This document shows positions 7,653-15,650 of a stretch of DNA of 64,000 nucleotides, piece by piece (the first letter of the stretch is position 1; the number at the start of each line of letters is the position of its first letter). A program made the position numbers and the translations under genes. This DNA is from CAIJMU01 sp035530275 (GTDB taxonomy: Bacteria > Spirochaetota > Spirochaetia > Treponematales > Rectinemataceae). The notes beneath the pieces are model-generated. The model had not been told where the DNA came from. It searched no databases and saw nothing but the letters and a program-made list of their open reading frames with translations. The stretch is taken from contig DATKVC010000010.1 in assembly GCA_035530275.1 (NCBI GenBank), positions 1 through 64,000 on the forward strand. The letters are read 5' to 3'.

Positions 7653-10600
7653 GTGCGCAGGTTTTCGTCGTACGGGCGGATCGTCTCCGTGCCAGTCCTC
7701 GTCTCGGGCCTTATACTGGTCGCCCTTGGCGTCTTCGCTGCCGCGGCCATCGATCGCGAGATACGAAAAGGGCTCGAATCCGAACTTCATCGTTTGGAAG
7801 GATCATTCGAAAACTGGAGCGGCTTCACCCTGCGCTATGACAGTCTTTCGCCTTCTATATTGAGCGGTCTTGTCGCCAAGAACCTCATCCTGGGCAGTCC
7901 CGACGGCAGCAGGGTCCTCTCCGCCCGCAAGGTTGCCCTGCGTTTCGATCTCGGTTCTCTTATCGGCGGCGGAAATCCATTTATCAGTTCCATCCTGTTG
8001 GAAGGCGCCGACGCGACCTTCCGCTCGGTCGATATCGACAAGGTCCTCGCCTTGCTCAGGCCCGGCGGCGCGCTTGGCTCGGGTTCGCCCCGCTTGCCGC
8101 GGATAAGGATAGAGGCGCGTGACATCAAGATAGCCCTGCCCGATCTCAAGGGTTCGAGGATCGCGATATGGGCCCGTCATGTCGATCTCGATTCGCGAAA
8201 GCAGATTCCCTCCCTCTCGATCGACGGGAGCGCGGAAGGGGAGTTGCCGGGAGTCGGCGGCTTCTCGGCCGCGCTTGACGCGTCGGGCTCCTTTTCGACC
8301 TCCCTCGAAGCCGCGCGTCTGCGGGTCAAGGTTTCGGGGAAGACGGCTGATTTTTCTTTGAGCCGACAGGACTTCGATCTCTCCCTCGGTCTCGGCATCG
8401 TCGAACTTCGCAAGGTCAGGGATTCGTCGCCAGTCGATCTCTATGCGCGCTATGACCTCGGTTCCGGCGATCTTACGGCCAACCTCCGCTCCGACGCCTT
8501 TCGTCCCGAAAGCCTCTTTTCCCCGACGGGCCGTCTCGCATTTCTGGCCCCCTGGTTCAAGGAGGCTTGGAGCACCTCCTTCGACTTTTCGCTGAAGAAC
8601 TTCGACCTAGGCACACTGCGCTACGACGGGCGAATTTCGGGAACCCTGGCTAAGGAGCTGATCGGATCGACCTGGGATGTCAGCCTCGATGCCTCGGGCG
8701 ACAGTCGCGCGATGGACATAAGGGAAGCCATGGCTTCGAGCGAAGAAGGCATCTTCCGATTCTCCGGCAAGGTCGATCTTCCGAAGCGGCTGGTCGAGGG
8801 ACAGCTCGACGCGGCGGCGAGGCTCCTCGGCGGAAGGCTGCCGGTCAAGGCCTCGCTCGCGATAGAAGGCTCCTCGGGGAACTACCATATTCGAGGCCAG
8901 GGTATCGAGATTGCCGGACTCGATTTCGGCTCGGCCGCCCTCGATCTCGGCGTGGACGAACGAGGCGCCTCGAGCTCCTTCCGACTTTCGCTCGGCCTTC
9001 CCTCGCCGCTGTTCGATTCCGGGTTTGCCCCGGAGCCGAAAAGAAAGGGACTTACGGTCGAAGGCAACCTGCTATTGGGCGCCAATCCCCTGATCGAATG
9101 CGTACTGTCTTTCGGGGTCCTCGACGCGAAGGCCGTCGCTCCTTTGATCGGCGCCTTCCTCGACAGGAACACGGCGACGATGCTGGAATCCTTCGCCCTG
9201 TCCGGCGACCTTGTATTTCGAAGCGACCTTTCCCATTTCTCCTGGTCCACGAGCGACGTGGCGCTCAGATCTCGCCTCGTCCCAGGCCTGGAGGTCGATC
9301 TTTCGGCTTCGGGCAGCGACCTCGATTTCAGACTGCGCTCTTCGACCTTGACCTACGGCGCCTATTCCGCTCAACTTGCCGGTGACCTCTCCGTCGTCGG
9401 GGATGAGAGCTACTCCTTTGCCGCCGCCTTCCAGTACGCGGGCGTTCCGTACAATTTGAAAGGAGCCTGGATACGGGGAAATCTCAATGTCGCCGGGGAT
9501 TACGGGCTTGTCAGCTCTGCGCGCCTAACGGAGGACGGGATCGTCGGCTCCCTCGCCCTGAACTCATTGCCCTTCCCCCTGGCCGGTTTCCCCCTCTCGG
9601 TTTCGGCTAACGCGAATTTCCGTTATCGGGCGATTGACGACTGGTCATTGGCCCTGGCCCACATTTCGGTCATCCCTTCCTCGCTGAGCGGAGCCCTTCC
9701 CGGGCTCAACGCGTCCGGCTCATTCGGTCCGAAGGGCGGAACCATCGTCGCCGCCAGGCTCTTCGATAGGATTTCCTCCGTGTCGGGTTCGGGCAGCGCT
9801 TCCTGGGGTGGCGGCGCGACGAAGCTCGATCTGAAATTCGGCGATTCCTCGACCGAGCATTATCAGCTCGACGCTTCGCTCGGACAGGATTCGATAGCCG
9901 CCGATTTGACCTTCGGCGCCACCCCTCTTACTCGATTCGTCCAAAAGCGCCTTGCCGGAACCCTTGACGGAAGCCTTCATGCCAGCGGCCCGATCGCCGC
10001 CCCTTCGCTCACCTTCGACGTGAGCGTCAGGCAAGGTAAATTCGACGACGCTCCCATCGATTTGCATCTTGCGGGGATGCTGCAGAACGACGCTTATCGG
10101 ATCGACGATGGTCTTGTGCAATGGCAGGGCTTCAGGATCTCGTCTTTCAAGGCGAATTTCGACAACCAGACGGGGCGGGGGGCCGTTTCCGGGCATTTTG
10201 CGAGCTCCCTGATATTGGCGGGCAGTTCCTTCGACTTCGCCTCCGATCTCAGTTCTCGTGTCACGACGTCTTCGGGGCCCCTCGACGCCTTCAAGGATCT
10301 GCTTCTCACCGGAAGTACGAGCAATTTCAAGTACAGCAGCATCGCGACGGCCACATGGCCATTTGTCGTCGATATCTCGCAGCGAGGCGTTTCAATCAAG
10401 GGAGGCCCCGGAGGCGACTTCGTGCTTTCTCTTGCCTCCGACGGCAGTTTTTCAGCCCGAGCGAAGGCTCCCTTCCCCATCCTCGTCACTGCCCAGGGCA
10501 GGATCATCGGCGACAAGATCGACGCGGAAGCCCATGGCCTATCCATCGAGATGCCGATGCTCGTCGCCCTGGTCGGGAGTTTGCCCGTCCAATTCAAGGG

Positions 10601-11951
10601 AGGCAGGCTCGCGGGTGACCTCGTGATATCCGGTCCCGTGGCCGACCCTGAATTTTCGGGCGCCTTGCAGCTCGCCAATTGCGAGCTTTCCATGCCCGGC
10701 TGGATCAACGAGACAGCGGGCCCCGTCACCGCCCCCGTCGTCGTCGACGGAAAGAGATTCTTTCTGCAAGCCCCCTCCGTTCCCATCCTCAACTCTCATT
10801 TCGGGCTGGATTTCGAACTCGATTTCGAAGGCTGGGTTCCGACGGAGGTCAGGGTAGGCCTCAAAAGCCTGCCGGGGACGCGGGTCCCCATCGAAACCAA
10901 CATTCTCGGCGTGGCGATCAAGGGCTTCGCCGTGCCCGATATCAACCTGAGCCTGGTCGGTCCGATACTTTCGGTGAAGGGGACGCTTGTCCTTCTCGAT
11001 ACCGACGTCATCGTGACGCCACAAACCCTCGCTCCGGCGGCGAGCTCGGACGAGGCCCCTGTCAATCTCCTCGACATAGATCTCGGCATCGAAACCGGGC
11101 GAGGCGTCCATTTCTATTTCCCCGACCGCAATTACCCGGTGATCGCCGGCAACGTGGTTCCGGGCAATCACCTCGCCATTCGCTACGATCAAGCGAAGGA
11201 CGACCTGTCCTTCAAGGGAACGATCAGCGCGAGGGGGGGAGACGCCTTCTACATCCAAAGGAATTTCTTCCTGCGATCGGCGAGCATCGTCTTCAACGAG
11301 AGCTCGGGGAAGAGCTTCGATCCCCTTGTCTCCATGCTCGCGGAACTGCGCGACAGCACCGCGGACGGACCGATAACGGTAACGCTGCGCGCCGACAACC
11401 AACCCATTTCGATCTTCAAGCCCTCGATCACCTCCGACCCGGCCAAAAGCGAAGCCGACATCGCCCTCATTCTCGGGCAAGGGCTCCTTCCACTCGACGA
11501 ATCCGGGGGCCTGGCCCAGAATCTCGGCCGCATAGCCATCGCAGGCAGCGAATTCGTCCCTCAGCTCAACGTCACCAAGGCCTTCGAGTCGAGGGTCCGG
11601 GACGCGCTCAATCTCGATGTTCTCTATTTCAACTCCCAGGCCATCCAGCGATGGCTCTTCAGCCTCGCCGGCACGGGCAACCAGGGCTTGTCGACGCTTT
11701 CGGACTATCTCAAGGAGACCAATCTCTTCGCCGGCAAGTACCTTTCCGACAGCGTCTTCCTCCATGCCTCGGCCCGCCTCGACGCGGACCCTCTTGTTGG
11801 CTCGAGCAATATTGGGGTAGTATCCGAATTCGGCGTCGATTTCGAAACTCCCTTCGGGCTCCTCCAATGGACGTTTCAGCCCGCCCATCCCGGCCAATTA
11901 TTCGTCAATGATCAAAGCCTCAGTCTAAGCTGGAGGCTTCCCCTGAAATGA
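7653..11951 (+). CDS. tamB: TamB-like translocation and assembly module protein
   Basis: The 1432-residue product has one N-terminal membrane segment (VPVLVSGLILVALGVFAA, residues about 13-30). A very long repetitive beta-rich region follows, of alternating short strands (AsmA-like). The C-terminal DUF490/TamB domain includes SEADIALILGQGLLP and NLDVLYFNSQ. TamB-type proteins form hydrophobic grooves spanning the periplasm and act in outer-membrane protein insertion or lipid transport. The GTG at 7653 is the only start before the membrane segment. Its stop overlaps the spacer before bamA, and skp follows, so the three form an outer-membrane assembly operon. Length is at the upper end for the family. 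Family call is good; cargo is not known. Confidence 0.85.
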   Translation: MRRFSSYGRIVSVPVLVSGLILVALGVFAAAAIDREIRKGLESELHRLEGSFENWSGFTLRYDSLSPSILSGLVAKNLILGSPDGSRVLSARKVALRFDLGSLIGGGNPFISSILLEGADATFRSVDIDKVLALLRPGGALGSGSPRLPRIRIEARDIKIALPDLKGSRIAIWARHVDLDSRKQIPSLSIDGSAEGELPGVGGFSAALDASGSFSTSLEAARLRVKVSGKTADFSLSRQDFDLSLGLGIVELRKVRDSSPVDLYARYDLGSGDLTANLRSDAFRPESLFSPTGRLAFLAPWFKEAWSTSFDFSLKNFDLGTLRYDGRISGTLAKELIGSTWDVSLDASGDSRAMDIREAMASSEEGIFRFSGKVDLPKRLVEGQLDAAARLLGGRLPVKASLAIEGSSGNYHIRGQGIEIAGLDFGSAALDLGVDERGASSSFRLSLGLPSPLFDSGFAPEPKRKGLTVEGNLLLGANPLIECVLSFGVLDAKAVAPLIGAFLDRNTATMLESFALSGDLVFRSDLSHFSWSTSDVALRSRLVPGLEVDLSASGSDLDFRLRSSTLTYGAYSAQLAGDLSVVGDESYSFAAAFQYAGVPYNLKGAWIRGNLNVAGDYGLVSSARLTEDGIVGSLALNSLPFPLAGFPLSVSANANFRYRAIDDWSLALAHISVIPSSLSGALPGLNASGSFGPKGGTIVAARLFDRISSVSGSGSASWGGGATKLDLKFGDSSTEHYQLDASLGQDSIAADLTFGATPLTRFVQKRLAGTLDGSLHASGPIAAPSLTFDVSVRQGKFDDAPIDLHLAGMLQNDAYRIDDGLVQWQGFRISSFKANFDNQTGRGAVSGHFASSLILAGSSFDFASDLSSRVTTSSGPLDAFKDLLLTGSTSNFKYSSIATATWPFVVDISQRGVSIKGGPGGDFVLSLASDGSFSARAKAPFPILVTAQGRIIGDKIDAEAHGLSIEMPMLVALVGSLPVQFKGGRLAGDLVISGPVADPEFSGALQLANCELSMPGWINETAGPVTAPVVVDGKRFFLQAPSVPILNSHFGLDFELDFEGWVPTEVRVGLKSLPGTRVPIETNILGVAIKGFAVPDINLSLVGPILSVKGTLVLLDTDVIVTPQTLAPAASSDEAPVNLLDIDLGIETGRGVHFYFPDRNYPVIAGNVVPGNHLAIRYDQAKDDLSFKGTISARGGDAFYIQRNFFLRSASIVFNESSGKSFDPLVSMLAELRDSTADGPITVTLRADNQPISIFKPSITSDPAKSEADIALILGQGLLPLDESGGLAQNLGRIAIAGSEFVPQLNVTKAFESRVRDALNLDVLYFNSQAIQRWLFSLAGTGNQGLSTLSDYLKETNLFAGKYLSDSVFLHASARLDADPLVGSSNIGVVSEFGVDFETPFGLLQWTFQPAHPGQLFVNDQSLSLSWRLPLK

Positions 11952-11962
11952 GAGGAGAATTC

Positions 11963-14458
11963 ATGAAGCGGTCATTTCTGGCGGTCGCCTTTGCATGCGC
12001 CGCCCTTAGCCTCTTCGCGCAGACCGAATGGTTCTGGAACAAACCCATCGCGGGGGTCCAATGGGTCGGGGTAACCCACGCCGACAAAAAGGCCCTCGAT
12101 GCCCTCGCCGGCCAATACGTCGGGAAGGTTTTCACCCAGGATCTGTGGACCGACCTTCAGGGGAGGGTCTACGAGCTCGACTGGTTCGACACGATCGATC
12201 CCCAGGCCTTTCCCGCCAACGACGCCAAGACCGAAGTCGTCATCAAAATCGTCGTCAAGGAAAAGCCGGCGGTCGGCCATATCCGCGTCGAAGGGAATTC
12301 GGGCATTCATGCCACCGACATCCTCGACGCCGCCAAGGTCAAGGTCGGCGATATCTATAACGCCCAGGCGGCCAAGCTCGACGAGCTCGCCATCAAGCAG
12401 CTCTACCTCGGCAAGGGGTACACCGAGGCGACCGTCACCTCGACGGTTTCCGCCCCCGATTCGCGGGGCGAGCTCAACCTCACCTTCGTCGTGAACGAAG
12501 GCTCGACGGTCGCCGTGCGTTCCATACGGTTTACCGGAAACCTGAGCATCAGCGAAAAGACCCTCAAGGCGGCCCTTAGTTTGAAGGAAATGGGCCTCTT
12601 CCAGGACGGATCCTTCCAGGAATCGAAGCTCGAGGACGACAAGCAGAAGATAATCGACCTTTACCGGGCCCGAGGCTTCGTCGACGCCGCGGTCAAGGAC
12701 GTCGTGCGCAGTTACTCGAAGGATCCGAAGAAGAATCGCGGCCTCCTCGACCTGACCTTCGTCATCAGCGAAGGCAAGATATGGACCCTTGATTCCGTTT
12801 CGTTCGAGGGCAACAAGATCTTCTCCACGGCCAGACTCGCCTCATTCATCTCGCTCAAGCCGGGTCAGCCCGTCAATTACGGGCGTCTCCTCGCGGACAA
12901 GCAGCGGATCGATGATCTCTATTATGAGAATGGATACATCTTCAATACGCTCGATCTTGTGGAGAAGCGCGATGCCGATCGAGGGAACATCGCCTATACG
13001 ATAAAGATCGTCGAGCGGGACAGGGCCCTCATCGAGAGCATCACCTTCAAAGGCAATACCAAGAGCAAGGAAAAGGTCCTCTTCCGCGAACTGCCCTTCC
13101 AGGTAGGCGACGTATTCTCGAAGGCCAAGGTCGTCGAGGGCCTGCGCAATCTGTATAACCTCCAATACTTTTCCTCGGTGGAGCCGGACATGAAGCCCGG
13201 AAGCGCCGACGGCCTCATGGACCTGACCTTCAACGTCCAGGAGCAGAGCACCGCCGATATCCAGTTCGGCGTCACCCTGAGCGGCCTCGGCGATCCCAAC
13301 GCATTCCCCGTCTCGGGCCTCCTCAAATGGAGCGACAAGAATTTCCTCGGCAACGGGCAGAATTTCAGCGTCGCCCTCAACGCCGCCCCGGATGACCAGA
13401 GCCTGACCTTCTCCTTCCTGGACAATTGGCTTTTAGGTCGACGCCTTACGGGAGGCATCGACCTTTCTTTCGATCACAAGACCTCGACGACGCCCGAGGA
13501 CATGCTCGGGCCGATATTCGCCGACGGAGTGCCCGATCCCTACACCTCCTACGAGGACTACAAGAGCGCCAACTACGTCGTCCCCTCTGCCTACCTCATG
13601 CCCTACACCCTCCTGACCTTCTCGCTCGGTTTCAACACCGGTTACGGCTGGACGATGCCAAACGGCAACTACGGCGTGGGCCTCGGCGTCTCGACGGGCC
13701 TTACCCAGACGACCTACGACGCCACCCTGTATCGCCCCGCCATCGAATCGATCAGGACGAGCACCAACGAATGGCTCTTCGGCAACAAACTCTCCGGCCG
13801 GGTCTACATCAATACCCTTGACAATTGGGTTAATCCGACCAAGGGGTACTTCGCCAGCGAAAAGCTCACCTTCGGCGGTCTCTTCGGCTTCGAGCCCGAG
13901 CATTACCTCAGGTCGGACACCAACCTCCAGGCCTTTCTCACCCTCCTCAACATCCCTGTCATCGACGCGTGGAGTTTCAAGCTCGTCCTCGGCGCGCATT
14001 CGGGTCTGCAGCTCCTGATGCCCGAACCCGGATCGGGGCTATCGACCCCCGTCGTCACCTCGATGGACTCCCTTCACATCGATGGCACCTTTAACGCCCG
14101 AGGATGGCACAGCCTCTATGCCGTGGACGGCACACAGCTATGGGAAAACTGGCTTGAGCTGAGGATGCCGGTCTTCGAATCAGTCCTCTGGTTCGACGGA
14201 TTCTTCGACGCGGCCGCCCTCAATACCTCCTACGGACTACTCCGACCCGATACCTCCGGGTATAGCGCCGGCAAGGATCTCACCGGGCTCTCCTGGGACA
14301 ATCTCGCGCTGAGCGCCGGTTTTGGATTCCGCTTCACCATCGCCCAGTTCCCCTTCAGGTTCTATTTCGCCAAGCGTATGCTCTTCGACGGAAAGACCCT
14401 GAGTTATCCCAGCGACTCCCTCGATTTCGTGATCAGCATCAGTCAGGCTCTGCAATGA
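11963..14458 (+). CDS. bamA: outer membrane protein assembly factor BamA
   Basis: The 831-residue product has a signal peptide (MKRSFLAVAFACAALSLFAQ). Tandem POTRA domains cover residues about 25-420 (visible as repeated GNxxxS motifs and Y...GY/F signatures such as LYLGKGYTEATV and LYRARGFVDAAV). A C-terminal beta barrel follows, with an RGW-type motif (FNARGWHSLY). BamA folds and inserts outer-membrane beta barrels. The ATG at 11963 is chosen over an in-frame ATG at 11948 because GAGGAG (11952-11957) precedes it and the signal peptide begins there. The C-terminus ends ISQALQ rather than the usual aromatic residue. The stop codon overlaps the skp ribosome binding site. Confidence 0.93.
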   Translation: MKRSFLAVAFACAALSLFAQTEWFWNKPIAGVQWVGVTHADKKALDALAGQYVGKVFTQDLWTDLQGRVYELDWFDTIDPQAFPANDAKTEVVIKIVVKEKPAVGHIRVEGNSGIHATDILDAAKVKVGDIYNAQAAKLDELAIKQLYLGKGYTEATVTSTVSAPDSRGELNLTFVVNEGSTVAVRSIRFTGNLSISEKTLKAALSLKEMGLFQDGSFQESKLEDDKQKIIDLYRARGFVDAAVKDVVRSYSKDPKKNRGLLDLTFVISEGKIWTLDSVSFEGNKIFSTARLASFISLKPGQPVNYGRLLADKQRIDDLYYENGYIFNTLDLVEKRDADRGNIAYTIKIVERDRALIESITFKGNTKSKEKVLFRELPFQVGDVFSKAKVVEGLRNLYNLQYFSSVEPDMKPGSADGLMDLTFNVQEQSTADIQFGVTLSGLGDPNAFPVSGLLKWSDKNFLGNGQNFSVALNAAPDDQSLTFSFLDNWLLGRRLTGGIDLSFDHKTSTTPEDMLGPIFADGVPDPYTSYEDYKSANYVVPSAYLMPYTLLTFSLGFNTGYGWTMPNGNYGVGLGVSTGLTQTTYDATLYRPAIESIRTSTNEWLFGNKLSGRVYINTLDNWVNPTKGYFASEKLTFGGLFGFEPEHYLRSDTNLQAFLTLLNIPVIDAWSFKLVLGAHSGLQLLMPEPGSGLSTPVVTSMDSLHIDGTFNARGWHSLYAVDGTQLWENWLELRMPVFESVLWFDGFFDAAALNTSYGLLRPDTSGYSAGKDLTGLSWDNLALSAGFGFRFTIAQFPFRFYFAKRMLFDGKTLSYPSDSLDFVISISQALQ

Positions 14459-14469
14459 GGAGGTTAGGC

Positions 14470-15021
14470 ATGCGTCACCCCATAAGGATCGCGGCCCTCG
14501 TCCTGGGTTTCGTGCTGCCCCTCGCGGGAGTCGGCGCTCAGCAGATCACCCGCATCGCGGTCGTCGACCTGCAGAAGATCCTTCTCGCCTACTCGACGGA
14601 TTCGGTGGCCCTCAGGGACTACGAGGCGAAGAAGGCGGAGATTCAACAGGAGATCAACCAGCAGGCCGCCGACATCAAGACCCTCCAGGGCCAGAAGGCC
14701 GACGCGGACAAGGCTCGCGATGCGGCTACCTCGCAGCGCCTCGACGCCGAGATCGCCCAGCGTACGGATGCTCTCAGGACCTTCGTCAGGGCCAAGCAGG
14801 ACGAGCTCGACAAGGCGGCGGCGGCCATCAAGTCGACCGATGGTTTCGCGCAAATGATGTATAAGAAGATCCAGGACGTCGCTGAGACCGACGGCTATTC
14901 CCTCGTGCTCAATCTCCGAAGCATTGATTCGGTGATGAGCGCCGTCCTCTGGTACAGCCCGATGATCGATATAACCGACAAGGTGATCGCGGCCCTCGTC
15001 GGCACGACGGCGCCGCAATAA
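14470..15021 (+). CDS. skp: OmpH/Skp-family periplasmic chaperone
   Basis: The 183-residue product has a signal peptide (MRHPIRIAALVLGFVLPLAG, cleavage near GVGAQ). The typical Skp/OmpH start of the mature protein, RIAVVDLQKILLAYS, follows, then a long charged coiled coil (residues about 45-125). Skp trimers hold unfolded outer-membrane proteins for delivery to BamA, which is encoded immediately upstream. The ATG at 14470 is chosen because GAGGAGG (14457-14463) precedes it by six bases; an ATG at 14455 overlapping the bamA stop is the alternative. A strong hairpin follows the stop. Confidence 0.88.
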   Translation: MRHPIRIAALVLGFVLPLAGVGAQQITRIAVVDLQKILLAYSTDSVALRDYEAKKAEIQQEINQQAADIKTLQGQKADADKARDAATSQRLDAEIAQRTDALRTFVRAKQDELDKAAAAIKSTDGFAQMMYKKIQDVAETDGYSLVLNLRSIDSVMSAVLWYSPMIDITDKVIAALVGTTAPQ

Positions 15022-15025
15022 AAGG

Positions 15026-15052
15026 GAGGCTCGGCCGTGGCCGAGCCTCTCT
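15026..15052 (+). terminator. terminator after the tamB-bamA-skp operon
   Basis: GAGGCTCGGCC (15026-15036) pairs perfectly with GGCCGAGCCTC (15039-15049), giving a very stable 9-11 bp stem with a minimal loop. The following T-run is weak (CTCTTGC). It lies between convergent skp and the STAS gene, so it may serve both strands. Confidence 0.6.
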
Positions 15053-15082
15053 TGCATCCCCCGCGCAAATCACTGCTCCGGT

Positions 15083-15577
15083 CTACTCCTCGTCCTTGTT
15101 TTTGAGGCTTTCGCGGAGGAGGCTGCTGAGGGCCGAGAACTTCGCGCGGTTCTCCGGCGACAACGAGGAAAGCTCCTCGTGCGTGTCGAGAAGGAACTGG
15201 GCCGTGGCCGTCGCTCCCCTGCCCACGCGTTCGAGGTTCGCCGGAAAATCCGACGCTGGGTCGACGAGGTCGACGAGTCTGAGCACGCCGATGGTCCGGA
15301 GCAATCCAATACAGGTTTCGGAAGCCCCGGCGAGGGAGATTTTCTTGGCCGTGTCCGTCTTGAGGCGCTTGGCTAGACCGACGATGAGTCCGAGAAAGGT
15401 CGAATCCATGTAGTCGCATTCGGAGAGGTCGAGGATGACTGCGTTTACCGGAGGCTTCTCGTCGAATCGCCCGAAGCAACGCGACTTGAGTTCGGGGCAA
15501 TAGACGGCGGTCACATGGCCGGTCGCCTTAATGTGGATGCGGTCGCCTATCGCCTTGAAAAACAACGCCTCGTCCAC
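15083..15577 (-). CDS. STAS-domain protein (anti-sigma factor antagonist-like)
   Basis: The 164-residue product has a STAS domain with the typical core NAVILDLSECDYMDSTFLGLI, including a Ser (DST) at the position phosphorylated in SpoIIAA-type antagonists. A roughly 60-residue helical C-terminal extension follows (residues about 105-164, ending SSLLRESLKNKDEE). Such proteins act in partner-switching with serine kinases/anti-sigma factors or in other regulatory complexes. No kinase or sigma factor is adjacent. The GTG at 15577 follows GGAGG by four bases. The gene is divergent from mutS and convergent with skp. Domain call is good; partner unknown. Confidence 0.8.
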   Translation of the reverse strand: MDEALFFKAIGDRIHIKATGHVTAVYCPELKSRCFGRFDEKPPVNAVILDLSECDYMDSTFLGLIVGLAKRLKTDTAKKISLAGASETCIGLLRTIGVLRLVDLVDPASDFPANLERVGRGATATAQFLLDTHEELSSLSPENRAKFSALSSLLRESLKNKDEE

Positions 15578-15612
15578 AGAGCCTCCGAAAGGGTGATGCT
15601 TCGGTTCCGTCG

Positions 15613-15641
15613 TTGTAGGCTATCCTGACGGCAAGTATAAT
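15613..15641 (+). promoter_or_regulatory. mutS promoter, probably leaderless
   Basis: TTGTAG (15613-15618), a 17-base spacer and a perfect TATAAT (15636-15641) are followed after nine bases by the mutS ATG at 15651. No Shine-Dalgarno is present, so the message would have almost no 5' leader. Confidence 0.6.
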
Positions 15642-15650
15642 GCAACGGTT

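Noticed and set aside
10539..11897. 452-residue open frame opposite tamB
   Set aside because: TamB's plus-strand frame continues through the whole stretch with the conserved C-terminal domain. The antisense product is shadow sequence.
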